DNA of 64,000 nt from Prostheceraeus crozeri (lineage: Eukaryota > Platyhelminthes > Polycladida > Euryleptidae). The notes beneath the pieces are model-generated. The model ran no database searches, was not told the DNA's origin, and saw only the letters and a program-made list of their open reading frames with translations. Position 1 is the stretch's first letter. Each line of letters starts with the position of its first letter. Of this stretch, positions 9,556 to 24,500 are shown piece after piece. The position numbers and the translations under genes are program-made. The DNA is taken from positions 124,001 through 188,000 of the forward strand of contig CAJQUW010005554.1 of NCBI GenBank assembly GCA_907163375.1, read 5' to 3'.

Positions 9556-12500
9556 ATCAAGTTGATTCCCACTCTGACCGATGCTACATTCGCCCGCTAG
9601 CGCTCATCGTCTCCTTTCACCGTCTCGACCAAAGCTCTATTGTATTCTAGCAAAAAGTCGTCATGAAATTTCAACGACGGAGTAAAAGTTTGAGATGATA
9701 CACTCCTGGCAAACTAACTCATGAAGTAGCTTTGCTGTGATACATTTCTTATCTGTAAACATATGGTAATGTTAAAGTGAATCTAAAACTTTTCAGCTTA
9801 TTAATTGTTAATCGTTGCATCAACGCTTTAACTCGTGAACAGTTATAATTTTATTTTCAATTTACACTTAGTCTAACTTGTAAACTAGTAAATCTTGCGA
9901 TCTTATTTTTACAAACAGTTATACCTTTATTTCTAACATACACACTATTGAAACTTTATTTCTAACTTGTAAACTCTTGAAACTTTATTTCTAACATACA
10001 AACAGCTAAAACTTTATTTCTAACGCATACACTATTGAAACTTTATTTCTAACTTGTAAACTCTTGAAACTTTATTTTGATATACAAACAGCTAAAACTT
10101 TATTTCTAACGTATACTCCATTGAAACTTTATTTTTTTTAACTTGTAAACTCTTGAAACTTTTTTTTGATATACAAACAGCTAAAACTTTATTTCTAATC
10201 AAGTTGATTCCCACTCTGACCGATGCTACATTCGCCCGCTAGCGCTCATCGTCTCCTTTCACCGTCTCGACTAAAGCTCTATTGTATTCCAGCAAAAAGT
10301 CGTCGTGAAATTTCAACGACGGAGTAAAAGTTTGAGATGATACACTCCTGGCAAACTAACTCACGAAGTAGCTTTGCTGTGATACATTTCTATCTGTAAA
10401 CATATGGTAATGTTAAAGTGAATCTAAAACTTTTCAGCTTATTAATTGTTCATCGTTGCATCAACGCTTTAACTCGTGAACAGTTATAATTTTATTTTCA
10501 ATTTACACTTAGTCTAACTTGTAAACTAGTAAATCTTGCGATCTTATTTTTACAAACAGTTATACCTTTATTTCTAACATACACACTATTGAAACTTTAT
10601 TTCTAACTTGTAAACTCTTGAAACTTTATTTCTAACATACAAACAGCTAAAACTTTATTTCTAACGCATACACTATTGAAACTTTATTTCTAACTTGTAA
10701 ACTCTTGAAACTTTATTTTGATATACAAACAGCTAAAACTTTATTTCTAACGTATACTCCATTGAAACTTTATTTTTTTTTAACTTGTAAACTCTTGAAA
10801 CTTTGTTTTTGATATACAAACAGCTAAAACTTTATTTCTAATCAAGTTGATTCCCACTCTGACCGATGTTACATTCGCCCGCTAGCGCTCATCGTCTCCT
10901 TTCACCGTCTCGACTAAAGCTCTATTGTATTCTAGCAAAAAGTCGTCATGAAATTTCAGCGACGCAGTAAAAGTTTGAGATGATACACTCCTGGCAAACT
11001 AACTCACGAAGTAGCTTTGCTGTGATACATTTCTATCTGTAAACATATGGTAATGTTGAAGTGAATCTAAAACTTTTCAGCTTATTAATTGTTCATCGTT
11101 GCATCAACGCTTTAACTCGTGAACAGTTATAATTTTATTTTCAATTTACACTTAGTCTAACTTGTAAACTAGTAAATCTTGCGATCTTATTTTTACAAAC
11201 AGTTATACCTTTATTTCTAACATACACACTATTGAAACTTTATTTCTAACTTGTAAACTCTTGAAACTTTATTTCTAACATACAAACAGCTAAAACTTTA
11301 TTTCTAACGCATACACTATTGAAACTTTATTTCTAACTTGTAAACTCTTGAAACTTTATTTTGATATACAAACAGCTAAAACTTTATTTCTAACGTATAC
11401 TCCATTGAAACTTTATTTTTTTTTAACTTGTAAACTCTTGAAACTTTTTTTTTGATATACAAACAGCTAAAACTTTATTTCTAATCAAGTTGATTCCCAC
11501 TCTGACCGATGCTACATTCGCCCGCTAGCGCTCATCGTCTCCTTTCACCGTCTCGACTAAAGCTCTATTGTATTCTAGCAAAAAGTCGTCATGAAATTTC
11601 AACGACGGAGTAAAAGTTTGAGATGATACACTCCTGGCAAACTAACTCATGAAGTAGCTTTGCTGTGATACATTTCTATCTGTAAACATATGGTAATGTT
11701 AAAGTGAATCTAAAACTTTTCAGCTTATTAATTGTTCATCGTTGCATCAACGCTTTAACTCGCGAACAGTTATAATTTTATTTTCAATTTACACTTAGTC
11801 TAACTTGTAAACTAGTAAATCTTGCGATCTTATTTTTACAAACAGTTATACCTTTATTTCTAACATACACACTATTGAAACTTTATTTCTAACTTGTAAA
11901 CTCTTGAAACTTTATTTCTAACATACAAACAGCTAAAACTTTATTTCTAACGCATACACTATTGAAACTTTATTTCTAACTTGTAAACTCTTGAAACTTT
12001 ATTTTGATATACAAACAGCTAAAACTTTTTTTCTAACGTATACTCCATTGAAACTTTATTTTTTTTAACTTGTAAACTCTTGAAACTTTGTTTTTGATAT
12101 ACAAACAGCCAAAACTTTATTTCTAATCAAGTTGATTCCCACTCTGACCGATGCTACATTCGCCCGCTAGCGCTCATCGTCTCCTTTCACCGTCTCGACT
12201 AAAGCTCTATTGTATTCTAGCAAAAACTCGTCATGAAATTTCAACGACGGAGTAAAAGTTTGAGATGATACACTCCTGGCAAACTAACTCATGAAGTAGC
12301 TTTGCTGTGATACATTTCTATCTGTAAACATATGGTAATGTTAAAGTGAATCTAAAACTTTTCAGCTTATTAATTGTTCATCGTTGCATCAACGCTTTAA
12401 CTCGTGAACAGTTATAATTTTATTTTCAATTTACACTTAGTCTAACTTGTAAACTAGTAAATCTTGCGATCTTATTTTTACAAACAGTTATACCTTTATT

Positions 12501-15500
12501 TCTAACTTGTAAACTCTTGAAACTTTATTTCTAACATACAAACAGCTAAAACTTTATTTCTAACGCATACACTATTGAAACTTTATTTCTAACTTGTAAA
12601 CTCTTGAAACTTTATTTTGATATACAAACAGCTAAAACTTTATTTCTAACGTATACTCCATTGAAACTTTATTTTTTTTTAACTTGTAAACTCTTGAAAC
12701 TTTGTTTTTGATATACAAACAGCTAAAACTTTATTTCTAATCAAGTTGATTCCCACTCTGACCGATGCTACATTCGCCCGCTAGCGCTCATCGTCTCCTT
12801 TCACCGTCTCGACTAAAGCTGTATTGTATTCTAGCAAAAAGTCGTCATGAAATTTCAACGACGGAGTAAAAGTTTGAGATGATACACTCCTGGCAAACTA
12901 ACTCACGAAGTAGCTTTGCTGTGATACATTTCTATCTGTAAACATATGGTAATGTTAAAGTGAATCTAAAACTTTTCAGCTTATTAATTGTTCATCGTTG
13001 CATCAACGCTTTAACTCGTGAACAGTTATAATTTTATTTTCAATTTACACTTAGTCTAACTTGTAAACTAGTAAATCTTGCGATCTTATTTTTACAAACA
13101 GTTATACCTTTATTTCTAACTTGTAAACTCTTGAAACTTTATTTCTAACATACAAACAGCTAAAACTTTATTTCTAACGCATACACTATTGAAACTTTAT
13201 TTCTAACTTGTAAACTCTTGAAACTTTATTTTGATATACAAACAGCTAAAACTTTATTTCTAATCAAGTTGATTCCCACTCTGACCGATGCTACATTCGC
13301 CCGCTAGCGCTCATCGTCTCCTTTCACCGTCTCGACTAAAGCTCTATTGTATTCTAGCAAAAAGTCGTCATGAAATTTCAACGACGGAGTAAAAGTTTGA
13401 GATGATACACTCCTGGCAAACTAACTCATGAAGTAGCTTTGCTGTGATACATTTCTATCTGTAAACATATGGTAATGTTAAAGTGAATCTAAAACTTTTC
13501 AGCTTATTAATTGTTAATCGTTGCATCAACGCTTTAACTCGTGAACAGTTATAATTTTATTTTCAATTTACACTTAGTCTAACTTGTAAACTAGTAAATC
13601 TTGCGATCTTATTTTTACAAACAGTTATACCTTTATTTCTAACTTGTAAACTCTTGAAACTTTATTTCTAACATACAAACAGCTAAAACTTTATTTCTAA
13701 CGCATACACTATTGAAACTTTATTTCTAACTTGTAAACTCTTGAAACTTTATTTTGATATACAAACAGCTAAAACTTTATTTCTAACGTATACTCCATTG
13801 AAACTTTATTTTTTTTTAACTTGTAAACTCTTGAAACTTTGTTTTTGATATACAAACAGCTAAAACTTTATTTCTAATCAAGTTGATTCCCACTCTGACC
13901 GATGCTACATTCGCCCGCTAGCGCTCATCGTCTCCTTTCACCGTCTCGACTAAAGCTGTATTGTATTCTAGCAAAAAGTCGTCATGAAATTTCAACGACG
14001 GAGTAAAAGTTTGAGATGATACACTCCTGGCAAACTAACTCACGAAGTAGCTTTGCTGTGATACATTTCTATCTGTAAACATATGGTAATGTTAAAGTGA
14101 ATCTAAAACTTTTCAGCTTATTAATTGTTCATCGTTGCATCAACGCTTTAACTCGTGAACAGTTATAATTTTATTTTCAATTTACACTTAGTCTAACTTG
14201 TAAACTAGTAAATCTTGCGATCTTATTTTTACAAACAGTTATACCTTTATTTCTAACATACACACTATTGAAACTTTATTTCTAACTTGTAAACTCTTGA
14301 AACTTTATTTCTAACATACAAACAGCTAAAACTTTATTTCTAACGCATACACTATTGAAACTTTATTTCTAACTTGTAAACTCTTGAAACTTTATTTTGA
14401 TATACAAACAGCTAAAACTTTATTTCTAACGTATACTCCATTGAAACTTTATTTTTTTTTAACTTGTAAACTCTTGAAACTTTTTTTTTGATATACAAAC
14501 AGCTAAAACTTTATTTCTAATCAAGTTGATTCCCACTCTGACCGATGCTACATTCGCCCGCTAGCGCTCATCGTCTCCTTTCACCGTCTCGACTAAAGCT
14601 CTATTGTATTCTAGCAAAAACTCGTCATGAAATTTCAACGACGGAGTAAAAGTTTGAGATGATACACTCCTGGCAAACTAACTCATGAAGTAGCTTTGCT
14701 GTGATACATTTCTATCTGTAAACATATGGTAATGTTAAAGTGAATCTAAAACTTTTCAGCTTATTAATTGTTCATCGTTGCATCAACGCTTTAACTCGTG
14801 AACAGTTATAATTTTATTTTCAATTTACACTTAGTCTAACTTGTAAACTAGTAAATCTTGCGATCTTATTTTTACAAACAGTTATACCTTTATTTCTAAC
14901 ATACACACTATTGAAACTTTATTTCTAACTTGTAAACTCTTGAAACTTTATTTCTAACATACAAACAGCTAAAACTTTATTTCTAACGCATACACTATTG
15001 AAACTTTATTTCTAACTTGTAAACTCTTGAAACTTTATTTTGATATACAAACAGCTAAAACTTTATTTCTAACGTATACTCCATTGAAACTTTATTTTTT
15101 AACTTGTAAACTCTTGAAACTTTGTTTTTGATATACAAACAGCCAAAACTTTATTTCTAATCAAGTTGATTCCCACTCTGACCGATGCTACATTCGCCCG
15201 CTAGCGCTCATCGTCTCCTTTCACCGTCTCGACTAAAGCTCTATTGTATTCTAGCAAAAAGTCGTCATGAAATTTCAACGACGGAGTAAAAGTTTGAGAT
15301 GATACACTCCTGGCAAACTAACTCATGAAGTAGCTTTGCTGTGATACATTTCTATCTGTAAACATATGGTAATGTTAAAGTGAATCTAAAACTTTTCAGC
15401 TTATTAATTGTTCATCGTTGCATCAACGCTTTAACTCGTGAACAGTTATAATTTTATTTTCAATTTACACTTAGTCTAACTTGTAAACTAGTAAATCTTG

Positions 15501-18500
15501 CGATCTTATTTTTACAAACAGTTATACCTTTATTTCTAACATACACACTATTGAAACTTTATTTCTAACTTGTAAACTCTTGAAACTTTATTTCTAACAT
15601 ACAAACAGCTAAAACTTTATTTCTAACGCATACACTGTTGAAACTTTATTTCTAACTTGTAAACTCTTGAAACTTTATTTTGATATACAAACAGCTAAAA
15701 CTTTATTTCTAACGTATACTCCATTGAAACTTTATTTTTTTTTAACTTGTAAACTCTTGAAACTTTGTTTTTGATATACAAACAGCTAAAACTTTATTTC
15801 TAATCAAGTTGATTCCCACTCTGACCGATGCTACATTCGCCCGCTAGCGCTCATCGTCTCCTTTCACCGTCTCGACTAAAGCTCTATTGTATTCTAGCAA
15901 AAAGTCGTCATGAAATTTCAACGACGGAGTAAAAGTTTGAGATGATACACTCCTGGCAAACTAACTCATGAAGTAGCTTTGCTGTGATACATTTCTATCT
16001 GTAAACATATGGTAATGTTAAAGTGAATCTAAAACTTTTCAGCTTATTAATTGTTCATCGTTGCATCAACGCTTTAACTCGTGAACAGTTATAATTTTAT
16101 TTTCAATTTACACTTAGTCTAACTTGTAAACTAGTAAATCTTGCGATCTTATTTTTACAAACAGTTATACCTTTATTTCTAACATACACACTATTGAAAC
16201 TTTATTTCTAACTTGTAAACTCTTGAAACTTTATTTCTAACATACAAACAGCTAAAACTTTATTTCTAACGCATACACTATTGAAACTTTATTTCTAACT
16301 TGTAAACTCTTGAAACTTTATTTTGATATACAAACAGCTAAAACTTTATTTCTAACGTATACTCCATTGAAACTTTATTTTTTTTAACTTGTAAACTCTT
16401 GAAACTTTGTTTTTGATATACAAACAGCTAAAACTTTATTTCTAATCAAGTTGATTCCCACTCTGACCGATGCTACATTCGCCCGCTAGCGCTCATCGTC
16501 TCCTTTCACCGTCTCGACTAAAGCTCTATTGTATTCTAGCAAAAAGTCGTCATGAAATTTCAACGACGGAGTAAAAGTTTGAGATGATACACTCCTGGCA
16601 AACTAACTCATGAAGTAGCTTTGCTGTGATACATTTCTATCTGTAAACATATGGTAATGTTAAAGTGAATCTAAAACTTTTCAGCTTATTAATTGTTCAT
16701 CGTTGCATCAACGCTTTAACTCGTGAACAGTTATAATTTTATTTTCAATTTACACTTAGTCTAACTTGTAAACTAGTAAATCTTGCGATCTTATTTTTAC
16801 AAACAGTTATACCTTTATTTCTAACATACACACTATTGAAACTTTATTTCTAACTTGTAAACTCTTGAAACTTTATTTCTAACATACAAACAGCTAAAAC
16901 TTTATTTCTAACGCATACACTGTTGAAACTTTATTTCTAACTTGTAAACTCTTGAAACTTTATTTTGATATACAAACAGCTAAAACTTTATTTCTAACGT
17001 ATACTCCATTGAAACTTTATTTTTTTTAACTTGTAAACTCTTGAAACTTTGTTTTTGATATACAAACAGCTAAAACTTTATTTCTAATCAAGTTGATTCC
17101 CACTCTGACCGATGCTACATTCGCCCGCTAGCGCTCATCGTCTCCTTTCACCGTCTCGACTAAAGCTCTATTGTATTCTAGCAAAAAGTCGTCATGAAAT
17201 TTCAACGACGGAGTAAAAGTTTGAGATGATACACTCCTGGCAAACTAACTCATGAAGTAGCTTTGCTGTGATACATTTCTATCTGTAAACATATGGTAAT
17301 GTTAAAGTGAATCTAAAACTTTTCAGCTTATTAATTGTTCATCGTTGCATCAACGCTTTAACTCGTGAACAGTTATAATTTTATTTTCAATTTACACTTA
17401 GTCTAACTTGTAAACTAGTAAATCTTGCGATCTTATTTTTACAAACAGTTATACCTTTATTTCTAACATACACACTATTGAAACTTTATTTCTAACTTGT
17501 AAACTCTTGAAACTTTATTTCTAACATACAAACAGCTAAAACTTTATTTCTAACGCATACACTATTGAAACTTTATTTCTAACTTGTAAACTCTTGAAAC
17601 TTTATTTTGATATACAAACAGCTAAAACTTTATTTCTAACGTATACTCCATTGAAACTTTATTTTTTTTAACTTGTAAACTCTTGAAACTTTGTTTTTGA
17701 TATACAAACAGCTAAAACTTTATTTCTAATCAAGTTGATTCCCACTCTGACCGATGCTACATTCGCCCGCTAGCGCTCATCGTCTCCTTTCACCGTCTCG
17801 ACTAAAGCTCTATTGTATTCTAGCAAAAACTCGTCATGAAATTTCAACGACGGAGTAAAAGTTTGAGATGATACACTCCTGGCAAACTAACTCATGAAGT
17901 AGCTTTGCTGTGATACATTTCTATCTGTAAACATATGGTAATGTTAAAGTGAATCTAAAACTTTTCAGCTTATTAATTGTTAATCGTTGCATCAACGCTT
18001 TAACTCGTGAACAGTTATAATTTTATTTTCAATTTACACTTAGTCTAACTTGTAAACTAGTAAATCTTGCGATCTTATTTTTACAAACAGTTATACCTTT
18101 ATTTCTAACTTGTAAACTCTTGAAACTTTATTTCTAACGCATACACTATTGAAACTTTATTTCTAACTTGTAAACTCTTGAAACTTTATTTCTAACATAC
18201 AAACAGCTAAAACTTTATTTCTAACGCATACACTATTGAAACTTTATTTCTAACTTGTAAACTCTTGAAACTTTATTTTGATATACAAACAGCTAAAACT
18301 TTATTTCTAACGTATACTCCATTGAAACTTTATTTTTTAACTTGTAAACTCTTGAAACTTTGTTTTTGATATACAAACAGCTAAAACTTTATTTCTAATC
18401 AAGTTGATTCCCACTCTGACCGATGCTACATTCGCCCGCTAGCGCTCATCGTCTCCTTTCACCGTCTCGACTAAAGCTCTATTGTATTCTAGCAAAAAGT

Positions 18501-21500
18501 CGTCATGAAATTTCAACGACGGAGTAAAAGTTTGAGATGATACACTCCTGGCAAACTAACTCATGAAGTAGCTTTGCTGTGATACATTTCTATCTGTAAA
18601 CATATGGTAATGTTAAAGTGAATCTAAAACTTTTCAGCTTATTAATTGTTCATCGTTGCATCAACGCTTTAACTCGTGAACAGTTATAATTTTATTTTCA
18701 ATTTACACTTAGTCTAACTTGTAAACTAGTAAATCTTGCGATCTTATTTTTACAAACAGTTATACCTTTATTTCTAACATACACACTATTGAAACTTTAT
18801 TTCTAACTTGTAAACTCTTGAAACTTTATTTCTAACATACAAACAGCTAAAACTTTATTTCTAACGCATACACTATTGAAACTTTATTTCTAACTTGTAA
18901 ACTCTTGAAACTTTATTTTGATATACAAACAGCTAAAACTTTATTTCTAACGTATACTCCATTGAAACTTTATTTTTTTTAACTTGTAAACTCTTGAAAC
19001 TTTGTTTTTGATATACAAACAGCTAAAACTTTATTTCTAATCAAGTTGATTCCCACTCTGACCGATGCTACATTCGCCCGCTAGCGCTCATCGTCTCCTT
19101 TCACCGTCTCGACTAAAGCTCTATTGTATTCTAGCAAAAAGTCGTCATGAAATTTCAACGACGGAGTAAAAGTTTGAGATGATACACTCCTGGCAAACTA
19201 ACTCATGAAGTAGCTTTGCTGTGATACATTTCTATCTGTAAACATATGGTAATGTTAAAGTGAATCTAAAACTTTTCAGCTTATTAATTGTTCATCGTTG
19301 CATCAACGCTTTAACTCGTGAACAGTTATAATTTTATTTTCAATTTACACTTAGTCTAACTTGTAAACTAGTAAATCTTGCGATCTTATTTTTACAAACA
19401 GTTATACCTTTATTTCTAACATACACACTATTGAAACTTTATTTCTAACTTGTAAACTCTTGAAACTTTATTTCTAACATACAAACAGCTAAAACTTTAT
19501 TTCTAACGCATACACTATTGAAACTTTATTTCTAACTTGTAAACTCTTGAAACTTTATTTTGATATACAAACAGCTAAAACTTTATTTCTAACGTATACT
19601 CCATTGAAACTTTATTTTTTTTAACTTGTAAACTCTTGAAACTTTGTTTTTGATATACAAACAGCTAAAACTTTATTTCTAATCAAGTTGATTCCCACTC
19701 TGACCGATGCTACATTCGCCCGCTAGCGCTCATCGTCTCCTTTCACCGTCTCGACTAAAGCTCTATTGTATTCTAGCAAAAAGTCGTCATGAAATTTCAA
19801 CGACGGAGTAAAAGTTTGAGATGATACACTCCTGGCAAACTAACTCATGAAGTAGCTTTGCTGTGATACATTTCTATCTGTAAACATATGGTAATGTTAA
19901 AGTGAATCTAAAACTTTTCAGCTTATTAATTGTTCATCGTTGCATCAACGCTTTAACTCGTGAACAGTTATAATTTTATTTTCAATTTACACTTAGTCTA
20001 ACTTGTAAACTAGTAAATCTTGCGATCTTATTTTTACAAACAGTTATACCTTTATTTCTAACATACACACTATTGAAACTTTATTTCTAACTTGTAAACT
20101 CTTGAAACTTTATTTCTAACATACAAACAGCTAAAACTTTATTTCTAACGCATACACTATTGAAACTTTATTTCTAACTTGTAAACTCTTGAAACTTTAT
20201 TTTGATATACAAACAGCTAAAACTTTATTTCTAACGTATACTCCATTGAAACTTTATTTTTTTTAACTTGTAAACTCTTGAAACTTTGTTTTTGATATAC
20301 AAACAGCTAAAACTTTATTTCTAATCAAGTTGATTCCCACTCTGACCGATGCTACATTCGCCCGCTAGCGCTCATCGTCTCCTTTCACCGTCTCGACTAA
20401 AGCTCTATTGTATTCTAGCAAAAAGTCGTCATGAAATTTCAACGACGGAGTAAAAGTTTGAGATGATACACTCCTGGCAAACTAACTCATGAAGTAGCTT
20501 TGCTGTGATACATTTCTATCTGTAAACATATGGTAATGTTAAAGTGAATCTAAAACTTTTCAGCTTATTAATTGTTCATCGTTGCATCAACGCTTTAACT
20601 CGTGAACAGTTATAATTTTATTTTCAATTTACACTTAGTCTAACTTGTAAACTAGTAAATCTTGCGATCTTATTTTTACAAACAGTTATACCTTTATTTC
20701 TAACATACACACTATTGAAACTTTATTTCTAACTTGTAAACTCTTGAAACTTTATTTCTAACATACAAACAGCTAAAACTTTATTTCTAACGCATACACT
20801 ATTGAAACTTTATTTCTAACTTGTAAACTCTTGAAACTTTATTTTGATATACAAACAGCTAAAACTTTATTTCTAACGTATACTCCATTGAAACTTTATT
20901 TTTTTTAACTTGTAAACTCTTGAAACTTTGTTTTTGATATACAAACAGCTAAAACTTTATTTCTAATCAAGTTGATTCCCACTCTGACCGATGCTACATT
21001 CGCCCGCTAGCGCTCATCGTCTCCTTTCACCGTCTCGACTAAAGCTCTATTGTATTCTAGCAAAAAGTCGTCATGAAATTTCAACGACGGAGTAAAAGTT
21101 TGAGATGATACACTCCTGGCAAACTAACTCATGAAGTAGCTTTGCTGTGATACATTTCTATCTGTAAACATATGGTAATGTTAAAGTGAATCTAAAACTT
21201 TTCAGCTTATTAATTGTTCATCGTTGCATCAACGCTTTAACTCGTGAACAGTTATAATTTTATTTTCAATTTACACTTAGTCTAACTTGTAAACTAGTAA
21301 ATCTTGCGATCTTATTTTTACAAACAGTTATACCTTTATTTCTAACATACACACTATTGAAACTTTATTTCTAACTTGTAAACTCTTGAAACTTTATTTC
21401 TAACATACAAACAGCTAAAACTTTATTTCTAACGCATACACTGTTGAAACTTTATTTCTAACTTGTAAACTCTTGAAACTTTATTTTGATATACAAACAG

Positions 21501-24500
21501 CTAAAACTTTATTTCTAACGTATACTCCATTGAAACTTTATTTTTTTTAACTTGTAAACTCTTGAAACTTTGTTTTTGATATACAAACAGCTAAAACTTT
21601 ATTTCTAATCAAGTTGATTCCCACTCTGACCGATGCTACATTCGCCCGCTAGCGCTCATCGTCTCCTTTCACCGTCTCGACTAAAGCTCTATTGTATTCT
21701 AGCAAAAAGTCGTCATGAAATTTCAACGACGGAGTAAAAGTTTGAGATGATACACTCCTGGCAAACTAACTCATGAAGTAGCTTTGCTGTGATACATTTC
21801 TATCTGTAAACATATGGTAATGTTAAAGTGAATCTAAAACTTTTCAGCTTATTAATTGTTCATCGTTGCATCAACGCTTTAACTCGTGAACAGTTATAAT
21901 TTTATTTTCAATTTACACTTAGTCTAACTTGTAAACTAGTAAATCTTGCGATCTTATTTTTACAAACAGTTATACCTTTATTTCTAACATACACACTATT
22001 GAAACTTTATTTCTAACTTGTAAACTCTTGAAACTTTATTTCTAACATACAAACAGCTAAAACTTTATTTCTAACGCATACACTATTGAAACTTTATTTC
22101 TAACTTGTAAACTCTTGAAACTTTATTTTGATATACAAACAGCTAAAACTTTATTTCTAACGTATACTCCATTGAAACTTTATTTTTTTTAACTTGTAAA
22201 CTCTTGAAACTTTGTTTTTGATATACAAACAGCTAAAACTTTATTTCTAATCAAGTTGATTCCCACTCTGACCGATGCTACATTCGCCCGCTAGCGCTCA
22301 TCGTCTCCTTTCACCGTCTCGACTAAAGCTCTATTGTATTCTAGCAAAAAGTCGTCATGAAATTTCAACGACGGAGTAAAAGTTTGAGATGATACACTCC
22401 TGGCAAACTAACTCATGAAGTAGCTTTGCTGTGATACATTTCTATCTGTAAACATATGGTAATGTTAAAGTGAATCTAAAACTTTTCAGCTTATTAATTG
22501 TTCATCGTTGCATCAACGCTTTAACTCGTGAACAGTTATAATTTTATTTTCAATTTACACTTAGTCTAACTTGTAAACTAGTAAATCTTGCGATCTTATT
22601 TTTACAAACAGTTATACCTTTATTTCTAACATACACACTATTGAAACTTTATTTCTAACTTGTAAACTCTTGAAACTTTATTTCTAACATACAAACAGCT
22701 AAAACTTTATTTCTAACGCATACACTGTTGAAACTTTATTTCTAACTTGTAAACTCTTGAAACTTTATTTTGATATACAAACAGCTAAAACTTTATTTCT
22801 AACGTATACTCCATTGAAACTTTATTTTTTTTAACTTGTAAACTCTTGAAACTTTGTTTTTGATATACAAACAGCTAAAACTTTATTTCTAATCAAGTTG
22901 ATTCCCACTCTGACCGATGCTACATTCGCCCGCTAGCGCTCATCGTCTCCTTTCACCGTCTCGACTAAAGCTCTATTGTATTCTAGCAAAAAGTCGTCAT
23001 GAAATTTCAACGATGGAGTAAAAGTTTGAGATGATACACTCCTGGCAAACTAACTCATGAAGTAGCTTTGCTGTGATACATTTCTATCTGTAAACATATG
23101 GTAATGTTAAAGTGAATCTAAAACTTTTCAGCTTATTAATTGTTCATCGTTGCATCAACGCTTTAACTCGTGAACAGTTATAATTTTATTTTCAATTTAC
23201 ACTTAGTCTAACTTGTAAACTAGTAAATCTTGCGATCTTATTTTTACAAACAGTTATACCTTTATTTCTAACATACACACTATTGAAACTTTATTTCTAA
23301 CTTGTAAACTCTTGAAACTTTATTTCTAACATACAAACAGCTAAAACTTTATTTCTAACGCATACACTATTGAAACTTTATTTCTAACTTGTAAACTCTT
23401 GAAACTTTATTTTGATATACAAACAGCTAAAACTTTATTTCTAACGTATACTCCATTGAAACTTTATTTTTTTTTAACTTGTAAACTCTTGAAACTTTGT
23501 TTTTGATATACAAACAGCTAAAACTTTATTTCTAATCAAGTTGATTCCCACTCTGACCGATGCTACATTCGCCCGCTAGCGCTCATCGTCTCCTTTCACC
23601 GTCTCGACTAAAGCTCTATTGTATTCTAGCAAAAAGTCGTCATGAAATTTCAACGACGGAGTAAAAGTTTGAGATGATACACTCCTGGCAAACTAACTCA
23701 TGAAGTAGCTTTGCTGTGATACATTTCTTATCTGTAAACATATGGTAATGTTAAAGTGAATCTAAAACTTTTCAGCTTATTAATTGTTCATCGTTGCATC
23801 AACGCTTTAACTCGTGAACAGTTATAATTTTATTTTCAATTTACACTTAGTCTAACTTGTAAACTAGTAAATCTTGCGATCTTATTTTTACAAACAGTTA
23901 TACCTTTATTTCTAACATACACACTATTGAAACTTTATTTCTAACTTGTAAACTCTTGAAACTTTATTTCTAACATACAAACAGCTAAAACTTTATTTCT
24001 AACGCATACACTATTGAAACTTTATTTCTAACTTGTAAACTCTTGAAACTTTATTTTGATATACAAACAGCTAAAACTTTATTTCTAACGTATACACCAT
24101 TGAAACTTTATTTTTTAACTTGTAAACTCTTGAAACTTTGTTTTTGATATACAAACAGCTAAAACTTTATTTCTAATCAAGTTGATTCCCACTCTGACCG
24201 ATGCTACATTCGCCCGCTAGCGCTCATCGTCTCCTTTCACCGTCTCGACTAAAGCTCTATTGTATTCTAGCAAAAAGTCGTCATGAAATTTAAACGACGG
24301 AGTTAAAGTTTGAGATGATACACTCCTGGCAAACTAACTCATGAAGTAGCTTTGCTGTGATACATTTCTATCTGTAAACATATGGTAATGTTAAAGTGAA
24401 TCTAAAACTTTTCAGCTTATTAATTGTTCATCGTTGCATCAACGCTTTAACTCGTGAACAGTTATAATTTTATTTTCAATTTACACTTAGTCTAACTTGT

